Source: Neotamlana nanhaiensis (GTDB taxonomy: Bacteria > Bacteroidota > Bacteroidia > Flavobacteriales > Flavobacteriaceae). From it: DNA of 64,000 bases. Within the stretch, counting starts at the first letter, position 1, and the number at the start of each line of letters is the position of its first letter. Positions 37,901 to 45,670 of this stretch are shown piece after piece. The translations under genes were made by a program, and so were the position numbers. The DNA lies in NCBI RefSeq assembly GCF_000943555.1, contig NZ_JTDV01000001.1, positions 434,001-498,000 on the forward strand. Direction: 5' to 3'. The notes under the pieces were generated by a model, which saw only the letters and a program-made list of their open reading frames with translations, made no database searches and was not told where the DNA came from.

Positions 37901-38719
37901 ATGTCTACAGCAAAAAAAGAATACAAACGTATTACCGTAAAAACATTGGTTGATATGAAAGCCAATGGTCAAAAAATATCAATGCTTACTGCCTACGATT
38001 ATACCATGGCAAAAATTGTTGATGGCGCTGGTATCGATGTTATTCTTGTGGGCGATTCTGCGAGTAACGTTATGGCAGGGCACGAAACCACATTACCTAT
38101 TACTTTAGATCAAATGATTTACCACGCCTCGTCTGTTGTGCGTGCCGTAAACCGAAGTTTAGTAGTTGTAGATTTACCTTTTGGAAGCTACCAAAGTGAT
38201 CCTAAAGAAGCACTTCGTTCGTCCATTAGAATTATGAAAGAAAGTGGCGGACACGCCGTAAAACTTGAAGGTGGCAAGGAAATAAAAGAATCGATTAAGC
38301 GTATTTTACATGCTGGAATTCCTGTAATGGGGCATTTAGGATTAACACCGCAATCGATTTATAAATTCGGAACTTATACCGTGCGCGCTAAAGAAGAAGC
38401 TGAAGCTGAAAAACTTCTTGAAGATGCTAAAATGCTTGAGCGCATTGGTTGTTTTGCCATTGTTTTAGAAAAAATCCCTGCCGAATTAGCTAAAAAAGTA
38501 GCCGAAAGCGTTAGTATTCCTATTATTGGTATTGGCGCCGGACCAGATGTTGATGGTCAAGTTTTGGTGGTTCATGATATGCTTGGGATGACACACGAAT
38601 TTAATCCTCGTTTTTTACGTCGCTATTTAAACCTATTTGATGACATGACTGAAGCTATCGCACAATACGTTGATGATGTAAAAACTCAGGATTTCCCTAA
38701 CGATAGTGAGAAATACTAG
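37901..38719 (+). CDS. panB: 3-methyl-2-oxobutanoate hydroxymethyltransferase
   Basis: PanB transfers a hydroxymethyl group to 3-methyl-2-oxobutanoate in pantothenate (vitamin B5) synthesis. The 272 residues show the TIM-barrel motifs of the family: [57 protein letters not shown] and [21 protein letters not shown]. All metal and substrate residues appear in place. A TACTTTTG -7-like box (37873-37880) lies 20 bp upstream of the ATG. The pseudouridine synthase gene follows by 17 bp. Confidence 0.97.
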   Translation: MSTAKKEYKRITVKTLVDMKANGQKISMLTAYDYTMAKIVDGAGIDVILVGDSASNVMAGHETTLPITLDQMIYHASSVVRAVNRSLVVVDLPFGSYQSDPKEALRSSIRIMKESGGHAVKLEGGKEIKESIKRILHAGIPVMGHLGLTPQSIYKFGTYTVRAKEEAEAEKLLEDAKMLERIGCFAIVLEKIPAELAKKVAESVSIPIIGIGAGPDVDGQVLVVHDMLGMTHEFNPRFLRRYLNLFDDMTEAIAQYVDDVKTQDFPNDSEKY

Positions 38720-38736
38720 GTTGAAAACTACAATTT

Positions 38737-39438
38737 GTGGCAAAAAAAACACTTTCTAACAAAAATAACCTAAACGTTCTTTACGAAGACAATCACCTGA
38801 TTGTGGTTAATAAACGTGCTGGTGATATTGTTCAGGGCGATAAAACTGGTGACAAACCGTTAAGCGAGGTTGTTAAAGAATATATTGCCGAAAAATATAA
38901 TAAACCTGGTAATGTTTATCTAGGCGTGGTACATCGGTTAGACCGTCCCACAACGGGCATTGTTGTGTTTGCAAGAACAAGTAAAGCCTTGCCAAGACTT
39001 AATAAATTATTCGCCGAAAAAGACGCAAAAAAAACCTATTGGGCTGTGGTTAAAAATGAACCACCAAAACCTAAAGATACGCTCATACATTGGCTAAAGA
39101 AAAACCCAAAGAATAACAAATCGTACCCGCATACCAAGGAAGTTAAAGATAGTAAAAAGGCTATTTTACATTACGAGGTTATAAAAAAACTAAACTCGTA
39201 TTATCTACTCGAAATTAATTTAGAAACCGGTCGTCACCATCAAATCAGAACGCAATTAGCATCAATAGGTTGCCCAATAAAAGGCGACTTAAAATATGGA
39301 TTTGATAGAAGTAATAAGGATGCTAGTATTCACCTGCATGCGCGCTATTTAACCTTTGAACATCCTGTAAAAAAAGAACCTTTGAATATTGAAGCGCCTT
39401 TACCTCTTGATGCGGTTTGGGAGGCTTGTTTGTTTTAA
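38737..39438 (+). CDS. RluA-family RNA pseudouridine synthase
   Basis: This 233-residue protein isomerises uridine to pseudouridine in rRNA or tRNA. It has the RluA catalytic motif HRLDRPTTGIVVFA with the essential aspartate, LYEDNHLIVVNKRAGDIVQG before it, and LETGRHHQIRTQLASIGCPI after it. There is no S4 domain, so it matches the shorter RluA/TruC-type forms. It uses a GTG start at 38737 and probably shares a transcript with panB. Confidence 0.93.
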   Translation: MAKKTLSNKNNLNVLYEDNHLIVVNKRAGDIVQGDKTGDKPLSEVVKEYIAEKYNKPGNVYLGVVHRLDRPTTGIVVFARTSKALPRLNKLFAEKDAKKTYWAVVKNEPPKPKDTLIHWLKKNPKNNKSYPHTKEVKDSKKAILHYEVIKKLNSYYLLEINLETGRHHQIRTQLASIGCPIKGDLKYGFDRSNKDASIHLHARYLTFEHPVKKEPLNIEAPLPLDAVWEACLF

Positions 39439-39613
39439 AAAGATTGCCACGTCGTGCCCCCTCGCAATGAGATTAACATTGCATAAAACAGAATCAGATA
39501 TTGAAAACCAAACGTCAATCTTAACCGTCATTGCGAACGTAGTAAAGCTATCTTTTAAATTCTAGTTCTCTTTGAAAGATTGCCGCGTCGTGCCTCCTCG
39601 CAATGACAGAAAC
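39439..39613. repeat. Cluster of three TCATTGCGAGG-type intergenic repeats
   Basis: Between two convergent genes lie three copies of a short unit: AAGATTGCCACGTCGTGCC continuing to CCTCGCAATGA (39440-39470), an inverted diverged copy CGTCATTGCGAACG ending AGCTATCTTTT (39526-39555), and GAAAGATTGCCGCGTCGTGC continuing to CTCGCAATGACAG (39574-39609). Opposed copies can fold into a long hairpin. This unit is common in Bacteroidota intergenic DNA. No gene is seen here. Confidence 0.8.
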
Positions 39614-39631
39614 TTTTACAACACGTATATT

Positions 39632-40438
39632 TTATAATACCACAAACGGATAATCAATCACCATTTGAACACCTTCATTAGGTTGTGAAGTAAGATCTAA
39701 TTTGGCATTTACAAGGTTGGCTCTACTTTTCATGTTTAGGAGTCCTGCGCCTTTTTTAATGGTACTCATGTCGAAGCCTTTTCCGTCGTCTTCAGCAGTA
39801 ATAATGAGGCGTTCTGGTTTATAATCTAAGTTGACTTTTAAATTTTCGGCTTCAGAATATTTTACCGAATTGGATAAAAACTCCTGCAAAATCCTGAAAA
39901 TTATTATTTCGTGTTTTCGGTTTTCAAACTCTATTTTGTCACCAACTACTTTTAATTCCGCGGAAGCGAACTTCATCTTTTTTAATCGCTTCAACTCGTT
40001 GTTTATAGATTTCTCGAAACCAATATTTAGTACCACTTCGTTGTTTAAGGTTCTTGAGAGTTGTCTGACTTCATGTAAACTTTGACTAAGAGCTTCAGTC
40101 GTATCTTTAAACTTATCTTTTACCTCATCTTGAACTTGCATTTTAAGTATACTTAACTGCATGCTAGCAAAGGATAATAATTGCCCTACGTTATCGTGTA
40201 ACTCCCAACCAATATTTTTTAAGGTTTGCTCTTGGGTTTCGGTTTGGGCTTGCGCTATTTCTTGCTCGAAAGCCTGTTGCTGCTTAATTTTATCGAGCAA
40301 TAATTTATTTTTTCGCTTTTGAAAAACTATAAAAAATACTATAACTAACGAGGTAATAATAACCAAAACGGCTATCATGTAAATGAGTAAATAACGTTCG
40401 GAAGCGGTACTCGCTAAACGCTCTGTGGTTTGCACCAT
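39632..40438 (-). CDS. NarL/LiaS-type sensor histidine kinase with minimal sensor region
   Basis: This 268-residue kinase has one N-terminal membrane helix (YLLIYMIAVLVIITSLVIVFFIVF), a coiled coil, a HisKA_3 dimerisation domain with the phosphorylated histidine in NIGWELHDNVGQLLSFAS, and a HATPase domain (EFLSNSVKYSEA, DDGKGFD, AGLLNMKSRANLV). It lacks a periplasmic or PAS-type sensor. I start it at the ATG at 40438 (MVQTTERLA), giving a 25-bp overlap with the upstream seven-helix gene; longer in-frame starts would add hydrophobic residues that do not fit the family. No response regulator is adjacent. It is the last gene of the seven-helix operon. Confidence 0.88.
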   Translation of the reverse strand: MVQTTERLASTASERYLLIYMIAVLVIITSLVIVFFIVFQKRKNKLLLDKIKQQQAFEQEIAQAQTETQEQTLKNIGWELHDNVGQLLSFASMQLSILKMQVQDEVKDKFKDTTEALSQSLHEVRQLSRTLNNEVVLNIGFEKSINNELKRLKKMKFASAELKVVGDKIEFENRKHEIIIFRILQEFLSNSVKYSEAENLKVNLDYKPERLIITAEDDGKGFDMSTIKKGAGLLNMKSRANLVNAKLDLTSQPNEGVQMVIDYPFVVL

Positions 40439-41118
40439 AATAGAATACATGTAAAAGTTATATACATAAATAAGTTGGCAAACATTAAAATTTGCCATTT
40501 TAAAAAAACGTAATCCCAATCGGCAGTCGTGTTGTAGCGATCAAAAACACTAATTGGCGTTACAACAAGCCACCAAAGAAAAATTGTAATACTAATATAA
40601 AAATTTATTGATTTATAGAAGTAAAATATCTGATTACTGGATAATTTCTCGGTAAAATAAAAAATACAACTTAATAAAATGAGTAAAGCGCCAAAATTAT
40701 CTATTAACGGGAGTTCCCCCTTAAAATAGGCATCTGTATTAAACATAATTAAACTCACACTAAAAATTACAAATGCAAATCCCAATATTTTTAATAGTTT
40801 ACGTAAAGTTTTACGCTTTAAAATTTTATGAAAATAAAAAAGATAGAAACTAACGGCTCCTATGCCCCACATGAGTGTAAACCACCAAGAATTTCGAGCA
40901 AACTTGGTACCTTTAAAAAAACTGAAAATTCCATTATTTTCAACATAGCTCGCGTAGCCACCTACGAAATCTACCAAAAAACTGTAAAGCAAAAAGAAAA
41001 TAAAATATTTAATTGTTGTGTGCTTGTATTTTCTATAAAGTAATACTCCTGTTAAAGCTGCTAAGGCTTCTATTGAATAGATAACCAAGCTGTAATACTT
41101 TAATAAAAACTCGTGCAT
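40414..41118 (-). CDS. Seven-helix membrane protein, array member 4
   Basis: This 234-residue protein has seven predicted transmembrane helices and no recognised domain. It shares with the next three genes a TM1 glutamate (IEALAALTGVLLYRKYKH), an aspartate in TM2, WWFTLMWGIGAV in TM3, the signature FYKSINFYISITIFLWWLVVTP in TM6 (about residues 163-184), and DYVFLKWQILMFANLFMYITFT in TM7. It lacks the Lys of WKIGA seen in the others (WGIGA). It overlaps the kinase gene by 25 bp, the tightest coupling in the array. It may be the direct partner of the kinase. Confidence 0.85.
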   Translation of the reverse strand: MHEFLLKYYSLVIYSIEALAALTGVLLYRKYKHTTIKYFIFFLLYSFLVDFVGGYASYVENNGIFSFFKGTKFARNSWWFTLMWGIGAVSFYLFYFHKILKRKTLRKLLKILGFAFVIFSVSLIMFNTDAYFKGELPLIDNFGALLILLSCIFYFTEKLSSNQIFYFYKSINFYISITIFLWWLVVTPISVFDRYNTTADWDYVFLKWQILMFANLFMYITFTCILLWCKPQSV

Positions 41119-41127
41119 GTTCTAAAA

Positions 41128-41835
41128 CTAATGTTTTTTTAGTTCGTTTTTACAAAAAATTAAAGCAAATGTAAAGGTTAGATACATACTTAGGTTTGCA
41201 AACAAATAAATTTGCCACTTTAGAAAAACAAAATTCCAATCTTCTTGAGAATTATAAATATCGTAAAATACCAAAGGTGTAATTATTAGCCACCAAATAA
41301 ATATAGCGGCACTTACGTAAAAATTTATCGATTTATAAAAACTTAAAACAGTATTGCTGTGTAATACTTCGAAAAAATAAAAGATGGTACATAAAAATAC
41401 AATCACTGCTCCAAATATGCTTATTACAGGAAAAGAACGTTTAAAAAAGGCCGTAAAATTAAAACCAATATAGCCTAAAGAAAACAGTAAGAATGCTATT
41501 GCGGTATATTTTAAAATAAGCTTAAAACGACTATTGTTTAGGTTTTTGTGATAATAAAACGCCAAAAATAAAATAGCTCCAATTTTCCAATATATGGTGT
41601 ACCACCAGTAATTCCACTCCAAAACAGTACCTTTTAAAAACGGAATGTAGCCGTAATAAACTAAATAAGCGTAGCCTCCAAAAATATCGCCTAACGCAAC
41701 GCCCACCAAAAACCAAATAAAGTATTTAGCATTACTCAACTTATAATGTTTGTATAAAACTAAACCTGTAACGGCCGCTAAAACCTCAGCGAAATGCGTG
41801 ATAAATGTAAAGTACTTTAATAAAAAGGCTTCCAA
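41128..41835 (-). CDS. Seven-helix membrane protein, array member 3
   Basis: This 235-residue paralogue of the neighbouring genes has seven predicted helices, the TM1 pattern AEVLAAVTGLVLYKHYKL, WWYTIYWKIGAILFLAFYY in TM3, FYKSINFYVSAAIFIWWLIITP in TM6 and NFVFLKWQIYLFANLSMYLTFT in TM7. The start ATG at 41835 aligns with its siblings. It lies 9 bp upstream of member 4. The 99 bp before it, after the frameshifted member 2, contain a TATATTTA -7-like box on the minus strand and may hold an internal promoter. Function unknown. Confidence 0.85.
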   Translation of the reverse strand: MEAFLLKYFTFITHFAEVLAAVTGLVLYKHYKLSNAKYFIWFLVGVALGDIFGGYAYLVYYGYIPFLKGTVLEWNYWWYTIYWKIGAILFLAFYYHKNLNNSRFKLILKYTAIAFLLFSLGYIGFNFTAFFKRSFPVISIFGAVIVFLCTIFYFFEVLHSNTVLSFYKSINFYVSAAIFIWWLIITPLVFYDIYNSQEDWNFVFLKWQIYLFANLSMYLTFTFALIFCKNELKKH

Positions 41836-41934
41836 TAAAACTAAAGGCTATTAATGATTAGGGTAAAATTGTAAATATATAAAAGCTAAAATAAAGTGTA
41901 GATGTTTTATTATTGCTATAAACTAACCTATTAT

Positions 41935-42629
41935 TTATTCTGGATTACAATATATTAAAGCAAACGTAAAGGTTAAATACATACAAATATTAGCAAATAT
42001 ATAAACTTGCCATTTTAAAAGAATAAAACTCAAGTCCAAATTAAAATGGTAGTAATCAAAGAAAATTAAAGGTGTAATAACCAACCACCATATAAAAATT
42101 GAGACACTGATGTAAAAATTAATAGACTTAAAACAGATAAGACTGAATTACTTTGTACAACCTCATAGAAATAAAACATAGCGCAAATTATGATGATGAT
42201 AGCTCCAATAATTGAAATTGAAATAAACGATTTTACAAAATACTCATCAAAATTTAATAAAATACAGCCAAAAGCATAAATTAAAAAAACAATATTAACA
42301 TATTTTAAAACGGCTCTTAACCGCTCTATTTTTAAAACTTTACGGTAATAAAAAATGAAGAAAGCAATAGCTCCAATTTTCCAAAAAAGTGTACACCACC
42401 AATAATTCCAGGCGAAAATGGTACCATGTAAAAAATGTAAAAACCCATCACGTATAAAACGCACGTAATTGCTTAAAGTATCACAGATTGTTAAATACAC
42501 TAAAAACCATATAAAATACTTGGTGGCTGCATGCTTGTATTTTTTATATAAAATTAAACCCGTAATTACTGCTAAAAACTCAACGGCAAAGGTTACATAA
42601 CTGTAATATTTCAATAGAAAATCTTCCAA
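41935..42629 (-). pseudogene. Seven-helix membrane protein, array member 2, frameshifted
   Basis: The reading frame from 42629 matches its siblings through VVQSNSVLS and then runs into unrelated residues, ending at 42066. In the next frame the expected sequence resumes at SINFYISVSIFIWWLVITPL and continues through KWQVYIFANICMYLTFTFAL to a stop at 41935. Between the two serines the sibling has nine bases for F-Y-K while here there are eight, so one base is missing near 42127-42134. The 695-base span plus one base gives 231 residues, the length of its siblings. The break may be a real mutation or a homopolymer sequencing error (a TTTTAA run). Confidence 0.85.
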
Positions 42630-42640
42630 ACAAACTATTA

Positions 42641-43360
42641 CTATTCTAGCACCTTAGTTTCCTCTGGCTTACAATAAATCAAAGCAAAAGTAAAGGTGAA
42701 ATACATACATAAATTGGCGAATAAGTAAATTTGCCATTTTAAGAAAATAAAATTCCAGTCACCATTAAAGTGATATAAATCATAGAATACCAAAGGTGTA
42801 ATAATGAGCCACCAAATAAAAATAGCTGTACTTACGTAAAAATTTAAGCTTTTATAAAACGTTAATATGCTGTTACTACTCAATACTTCTATGAAATAAA
42901 ATATAGTACACATAAAAATAATTAATGCTCCTAAAACACTTATTACAGGAAATGACCTAACAAAATACTCTTCCCAATTTAAAACTATATATATGAGACT
43001 AAAGCATAAAAAAGTAATACCCGAAAATTTTAAAACTTTCTTAAATAAAGTACTGTTTAAAACTTCTACATAGTAAAATACAAAGAATATTACAGCTCCT
43101 ATTTTCCAAAATAACGTAGACCACCAGTAGTTATAAACAAATTTTGTATCCTCTAAAAAACTTAATACTCCACCGTAAATTAAATACACATATTTACCGG
43201 CCGAATCGCATATTGTTAAATAGATTAAAAACCAAATAAACCATTTATATTCTTTTATTAATGAGTACCGCTTATATAATAAAATACCCGTAAAAGCTGC
43301 TAAGCTCTCTACAAAAAAAGTAAGATAATTATAGTTATCAAATAAAAAATCATTTATCAT
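42641..43360 (-). CDS. Seven-helix membrane protein, array member 1
   Basis: This 239-residue protein is the first of the four paralogues in transcription order. It has seven predicted helices, VESLAAFTGILLYKRYSL in TM1, CDSAGKYVYLIYGG after TM2, WWSTLFWKIGAVIFFVFYY in TM3, FYKSLNFYVSTAIFIWWLIITP in TM6 and DWNFIFLKWQIYLFANLC leading into TM7. The tail ends with CKPEETKVLE. Its start overlaps the stop of the upstream membrane-anchored gene by 4 bp (ATGA type), so the two are translationally coupled. Function unknown. Confidence 0.85.
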   Translation of the reverse strand: MINDFLFDNYNYLTFFVESLAAFTGILLYKRYSLIKEYKWFIWFLIYLTICDSAGKYVYLIYGGVLSFLEDTKFVYNYWWSTLFWKIGAVIFFVFYYVEVLNSTLFKKVLKFSGITFLCFSLIYIVLNWEEYFVRSFPVISVLGALIIFMCTIFYFIEVLSSNSILTFYKSLNFYVSTAIFIWWLIITPLVFYDLYHFNGDWNFIFLKWQIYLFANLCMYFTFTFALIYCKPEETKVLE

Positions 43361-43878
43361 TTGGGTGGGTAACCTCCTTGTCCTGTACCTCCATCATTTA
43401 AAGGTGGTAGCGGAATATCTCCATCATCAGGAGGTAATATAAAATTTAAACTACTCGCTTTACTTTTACTTGGGTTACCTGTTGGCACAATAAACATGGT
43501 ATTACGGTAACGTTTTGGTGGTAATGCTTCCTTACCATAATTTCCTAAATACACCCGTAAACCTGTAAATGAATACCCTAAAGAATCAGCTCCAGATTTT
43601 GCATAGACGATGTATTGATTTATATCATCAATAGACCACCAAACCGATTGCGTTTTTTTTCTTGAACCTTCTAATTCCAACAAGGTATCAATTTCGGTTT
43701 TATTGTATTTTCCCCAATTGGCGCTAAGCTGTGTTGCTTCAGCAATAGATATGGTATCTTTTGGAGCTTTAGCCATCATATTTTCTGGCCCTCCAACAAC
43801 GCATTGCTTCGGACAAAAATAATAGGTTAAAACCGCTCCAATAATCAAACCTAAAATAAGGTATGCTAATTTTTTCAT
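43357..43878 (-). CDS. Membrane-anchored extracytoplasmic protein leading the seven-helix operon
   Basis: This 173-residue protein has an N-terminal helix (LAYLILGLIIGAVLTYYFCP) that acts as a signal anchor or signal peptide, a soluble domain of about 110 residues with WWSIDDINQYIVYAKSGADS and LRVYLGNYG, and TMFIVPTGN, and a proline/glycine-rich tail (PPLNDGGTGQGGYPPK). I recognise no named domain, although proteins with this VYxGxY and MFIVPT pattern are familiar in Flavobacteria. Its ATGA overlap with seven-helix member 1 suggests it works with the array, possibly as a ligand-binding partner; that is inference. Confidence 0.8.
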   Translation of the reverse strand: MKKLAYLILGLIIGAVLTYYFCPKQCVVGGPENMMAKAPKDTISIAEATQLSANWGKYNKTEIDTLLELEGSRKKTQSVWWSIDDINQYIVYAKSGADSLGYSFTGLRVYLGNYGKEALPPKRYRNTMFIVPTGNPSKSKASSLNFILPPDDGDIPLPPLNDGGTGQGGYPPK

Positions 43879-43946
43879 ATTGCATTCGTATTGGTTAATA
43901 GCAGGCTAAAAGTAATAAAAACTTTTAAAATTACTGTAATTTTTTA

Positions 43947-44573
43947 CTACGATGGAAAGCCTAACATCGCGCCTAACCCTACGGTAAACAACCAACAACC
44001 GTAAATGGCATGCTCAACAGATACTAAAAGTGTCGATTTTGTTTTGGTAAATGTAAACGCAAATAACAACCCGCCAATAAACGTAAGTAGCAGCACCAAA
44101 ACGTTTTTAAAAAAGATATGCCCCAAGCTAAACACCAAAGCATTTAAAACAATTAAAACATTGGTATTCGAAATAAGCGCTTTATACCTCGCAAAGAAAA
44201 AGGTACGATACAACAGTTCCTGTGGATACACCGAAAACAAACTATAAACAAACAAAATGAAAAACCATAATTTAGGTTTGTTTACCATCACCTGAAACAA
44301 CAATTCTTTATTAGTAACATATACAAATAGTGTTGTTACCATGGCTATTACCAAGAGCTTTACTAATGTGACTTTCCAGAATTTACGCCAATTAAGGTGT
44401 TTATTTATTCGAAATTTCTGATTTTCAACTTTTAATAACATATAAATTACATAAGCAAACCCCAATATTCCTAAAGTCAACTTTAAACAAGATGCATACG
44501 GAAATACAAAACTTACAGGAAGTAATATAAAAATGATAAAAAACTCGGAAGCTTTATACGGTTTTGACTTCAT
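43947..44573 (-). CDS. CPBP-family intramembrane metalloprotease-like protein
   Basis: This 208-residue protein has several predicted helices and the three CPBP/Abi motifs: YPQELLYRTFFF (Q-E form of EExxxR), ALVFSLGHIFF with the first histidine and VEHAIYGCWLF with the second. The family includes Rce1-type CAAX prenyl proteases, and in bacteria is tied to bacteriocin self-immunity and membrane-protein cleavage. I start it at the ATG at 44573 (MKSKPYKASEF), since an in-frame ATG at 44684 lies in repeat-derived DNA. The substrate is unknown. The 68 bp to the next operon hold no clear feature. Confidence 0.85.
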   Translation of the reverse strand: MKSKPYKASEFFIIFILLPVSFVFPYASCLKLTLGILGFAYVIYMLLKVENQKFRINKHLNWRKFWKVTLVKLLVIAMVTTLFVYVTNKELLFQVMVNKPKLWFFILFVYSLFSVYPQELLYRTFFFARYKALISNTNVLIVLNALVFSLGHIFFKNVLVLLLTFIGGLLFAFTFTKTKSTLLVSVEHAIYGCWLFTVGLGAMLGFPS

Positions 44574-44648
44574 GGAACCTATTTTTAAGTAGATTAAAGT
44601 TACGGATTTTGGTGGAGACGTTTTTGTTTTGTTTGGAATTCTTGGGTT

Positions 44649-44878
44649 GGAATGATATGTTAAATCGTATTGTTTGTTGTTCACAAGGAGATGTGACTGA
44701 AGAATCTATTTCTATTACGAAGCGTAAATCACTTAAAAATTTAACTCTCGCAGAGACACAAAGACACGGAGTTATTTAGATTCCTCCTGTGTCGGAATGA
44801 CATGTGAAACGTTCTTGTTTGCCATTCATAAGGAAGCCCACGACTGAAGAATTTATTCTTATTGCAAAGGCGTAAATA
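44649..44878. repeat. Two diverged direct repeats in a 448-bp gene-free gap
   Basis: The gap 44574-45021 has no convincing gene. It holds two copies of an approximately 80-bp unit, 44649-44729 and 44794-44878, sharing GGAATGAYATGT, CAYAAGGA, GACTGAAGAAT and GCGTAAAT. Between them is CTCGCAGAGACACAAAGACA (44747-44766), a block widespread in bacterial intergenic DNA. Downstream, 44908-44947 holds short TCAAC-rich near-repeats. The parts read as decayed fragments of dispersed elements. Confidence 0.65.
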
Positions 44879-45021
44879 ACAAAAAACATCATTCAAATTC
44901 TTAACAGTTCCGTCTTCCGTCAACTATCAACTGTCAACGGTCACCTGTCTATTAACGAGTTAATCGAAACCAAACCATTTAAACGTAATAAGATATGCTT
45001 TTACTTCTTTCACAACCCTCA

Positions 45022-45480
45022 TCACAATCGGATTACCGTAGAATGCTTCACTTCATTAATAACAAACATACTGTGTGTGCTACCAATATGGCTAATAGAA
45101 GTGAGTTTTTTAACCATAAATTCTCGAAAAGCCGCCATATCTGTCACTAAAACTTTAAGCAAATAATCGTAATCGCCGCTTAGGTGGTAACACTCTAAAA
45201 CTTCTGGAATTTTTGCCACTTCACGTTCAAATTTTATAACATAATCCTGCGTATGTTGTACCAATTTAACATGACAAAACACCACAAAATTCTTATCTAT
45301 TCTCGCTTTGTTTACCAAGGCAACATAACCATCAATAAAGCCTTCGCGTTCTAGTTTTTTAATACGCTCATAAACGGCAGTAACCGATAACCCGAGTTTA
45401 TTAGAAAGCTCTTTATTGGTTTGTTTGCTATCGGTTTGTAGTAATTCTAACAGGTTTTTATCGGTTTTATCGAAAATCAT
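45022..45480 (-). CDS. Lrp/AsnC-family transcriptional regulator
   Basis: This 152-residue regulator has an N-terminal AsnC helix-turn-helix (DKNLLELLQTDSKQTNKELS and LSVTAVYERIKKLEREG, about residues 7-45) and a C-terminal RAM/ACT-like domain that binds amino acids and forms octamers (VPEVLECYHLSGDYDYLLKVLV type region). It is divergent from a PLP-dependent Cys/Met-metabolism lyase, which is its most likely target, and probably also regulates itself. Possible half-sites lie in the shared 190-bp gap. Confidence 0.94.
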   Translation of the reverse strand: MIFDKTDKNLLELLQTDSKQTNKELSNKLGLSVTAVYERIKKLEREGFIDGYVALVNKARIDKNFVVFCHVKLVQHTQDYVIKFEREVAKIPEVLECYHLSGDYDYLLKVLVTDMAAFREFMVKKLTSISHIGSTHSMFVINEVKHSTVIRL

Positions 45481-45523
45481 AAGTGATAATTTTTCTAAAG
45501 CAAATCTATTTCAGTGAAAAATA

Positions 45524-45569
45524 CAGAATAAAAATCATATAAAACAACAATATACCAATTTATATTCTA
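45524..45569. promoter_or_regulatory. Possible Lrp-type half-sites in the divergent gap
   Basis: Two similar sites point toward each other: CAGAATAAAAAT on the plus strand (45524-45535) and TAGAATATAAATTGG on the minus strand (45569-45555). Both resemble the start of the Lrp consensus YAGHAWATT. They fit an octameric Lrp/AsnC protein but could be chance in A+T-rich DNA. Confidence 0.3.
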
Positions 45570-45670
45570 CAAAATAAATATTTAATTGACATTTTGTCTT
45601 ATAATTATGACTTTTGATTGAAAGTTTTTAACCAAAAACTAAACTAACATAAACCTAAAAATCTATAATC

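Noticed and set aside
39439-39613. A possible CRISPR array
   Set aside because: Three units of mixed orientation with unequal spacing and no spacer pattern or cas genes; they are palindromic intergenic repeats.
42066-42629. A complete 187-residue short seven-helix variant
   Set aside because: The last 25 residues do not match the siblings, and the lost sequence follows in the next frame, so this is a frameshift and not a natural short form.
44574-44684. An N-terminal extension of the CPBP gene to 44684
   Set aside because: It translates repeat-derived DNA and has no signal or membrane features; the ATG at 44573 starts a normal protein.
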